A stretch of DNA of 6,842 nucleotides from Alphaproteobacteria bacterium (GTDB lineage Bacteria > Pseudomonadota > Alphaproteobacteria > Rhodobacterales > Rhodobacteraceae), in NCBI GenBank assembly GCA_003695135.1, contig RFIR01000310.1:1-6842 (forward strand), written 5' to 3'. This document shows, piece after piece, positions 6,740 through 6,842 of this stretch. The translations under genes and the position numbers were made by a program. The notes below the pieces were generated by a model. It ran no database searches and was not told where the DNA came from. It saw only the letters and a list, made by a program, of their open reading frames with translations. Numbering within the stretch: position 1 is the first letter of the stretch; the number at the start of each line of letters is the position of its first letter.

Positions 6740-6768
6740 GGGCCCGGCGATCGCGATCATCCGGGCCC
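6740..6768. terminator. Strong hairpin downstream of the thiolase gene
   Basis: GGGCCCGG (6740-6747) and CCGGGCCC (6761-6768) are perfect inverted repeats forming an 8-bp all-GC stem around a 13-base loop that itself contains the palindrome GATCGCGATC (6749-6758). It lies 79 bases after the thiolase stop. On the + strand no T-run follows; on the - strand the stem is followed by TTTCCC, a weak intrinsic-terminator signature. It could end transcription from one or both sides. Confidence 0.5.
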
Positions 6769-6842
6769 ATCAGGAAAGGGCGGCACGAGGCCGGGGATCG
6801 GAAAGGCGTAACGCTCAGGCATCGCGGCAGGCGGCGCCGGCC
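6757..6842 (-). CDS. Possible C-terminal end of a convergent gene (partial)
   Basis: Read from the window edge on the - strand, a frame of 27 codons ends in TGA (complement of 6757-6759). It contains ERYAFPIPGLVPPFPDG and has mostly G or C in third positions. The stop falls inside the loop of the inverted repeat at 6740-6768, as expected if that hairpin terminates this gene. Twenty-seven open codons are easily found by chance in GC-rich DNA and I recognise no family, so this is only a suggestion. The neighbouring - strand frame also ends nearby, giving only eight residues before a stop. Confidence 0.28.
   Translation of the reverse strand, partial: PAPPAAMPERYAFPIPGLVPPFPDGPG

Overview
The window is GC-rich (roughly two thirds G+C by eye) and almost fully coding on the + strand. 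Codon bias towards G/C in third positions, the protein styles and the gene order point to an alphaproteobacterium, most likely of the Rhodobacterales. That placement is an inference from family resemblance, not a measured classification.

Layout. (1) Bases 1-47 hold the last codons of a + strand gene whose C-terminus resembles the OmpA/MotB-type peptidoglycan-binding domain. A 167-base gap follows, with a small hairpin and a duplicated Shine-Dalgarno-like element. (2) Bases 215-5366 form a tightly packed five-gene unit: a dihydropyrimidinase (hydA), then a complete NitT/TauT-type ABC importer made of an ATPase, two permeases and an NMT1/THI5-like periplasmic binding protein. (3) Bases 5446-6660 encode an acetyl-CoA acetyltransferase-type thiolase with its own ribosome binding site. 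(4) The last 182 bases hold a strong perfect inverted repeat and possibly the tail of a convergent - strand gene. There is no RNA gene, mobile element, CRISPR array or gene-free stretch over 300 bases.

How the genes fit together. Dihydropyrimidinase hydrolyses 5,6-dihydrouracil or dihydrothymine (or hydantoins) to N-carbamoyl-beta-amino acids, the second step of reductive pyrimidine catabolism. The adjacent importer belongs to the group often annotated as pyrimidine transporters next to this enzyme, so import plus ring opening of a pyrimidine-like compound is the natural reading. The substrate itself is not shown by the sequence. The other enzymes of the route (dihydropyrimidine dehydrogenase and beta-ureidopropionase) are not in the window. 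The thiolase could act downstream on acyl-CoA products, but nothing in the sequence ties it to the pathway.

The most interesting detail is the junction between the ATPase and the first permease. A 24-codon mini-ORF starts inside the ATPase stop region and ends in an ATGA overlap with the permease start. It contains a run of seven G. It could be a re-initiation bridge, or the true permease N-terminus displaced by a one-base indel. I found no convincing novel system. The rest is well-formed catabolic and transport machinery.
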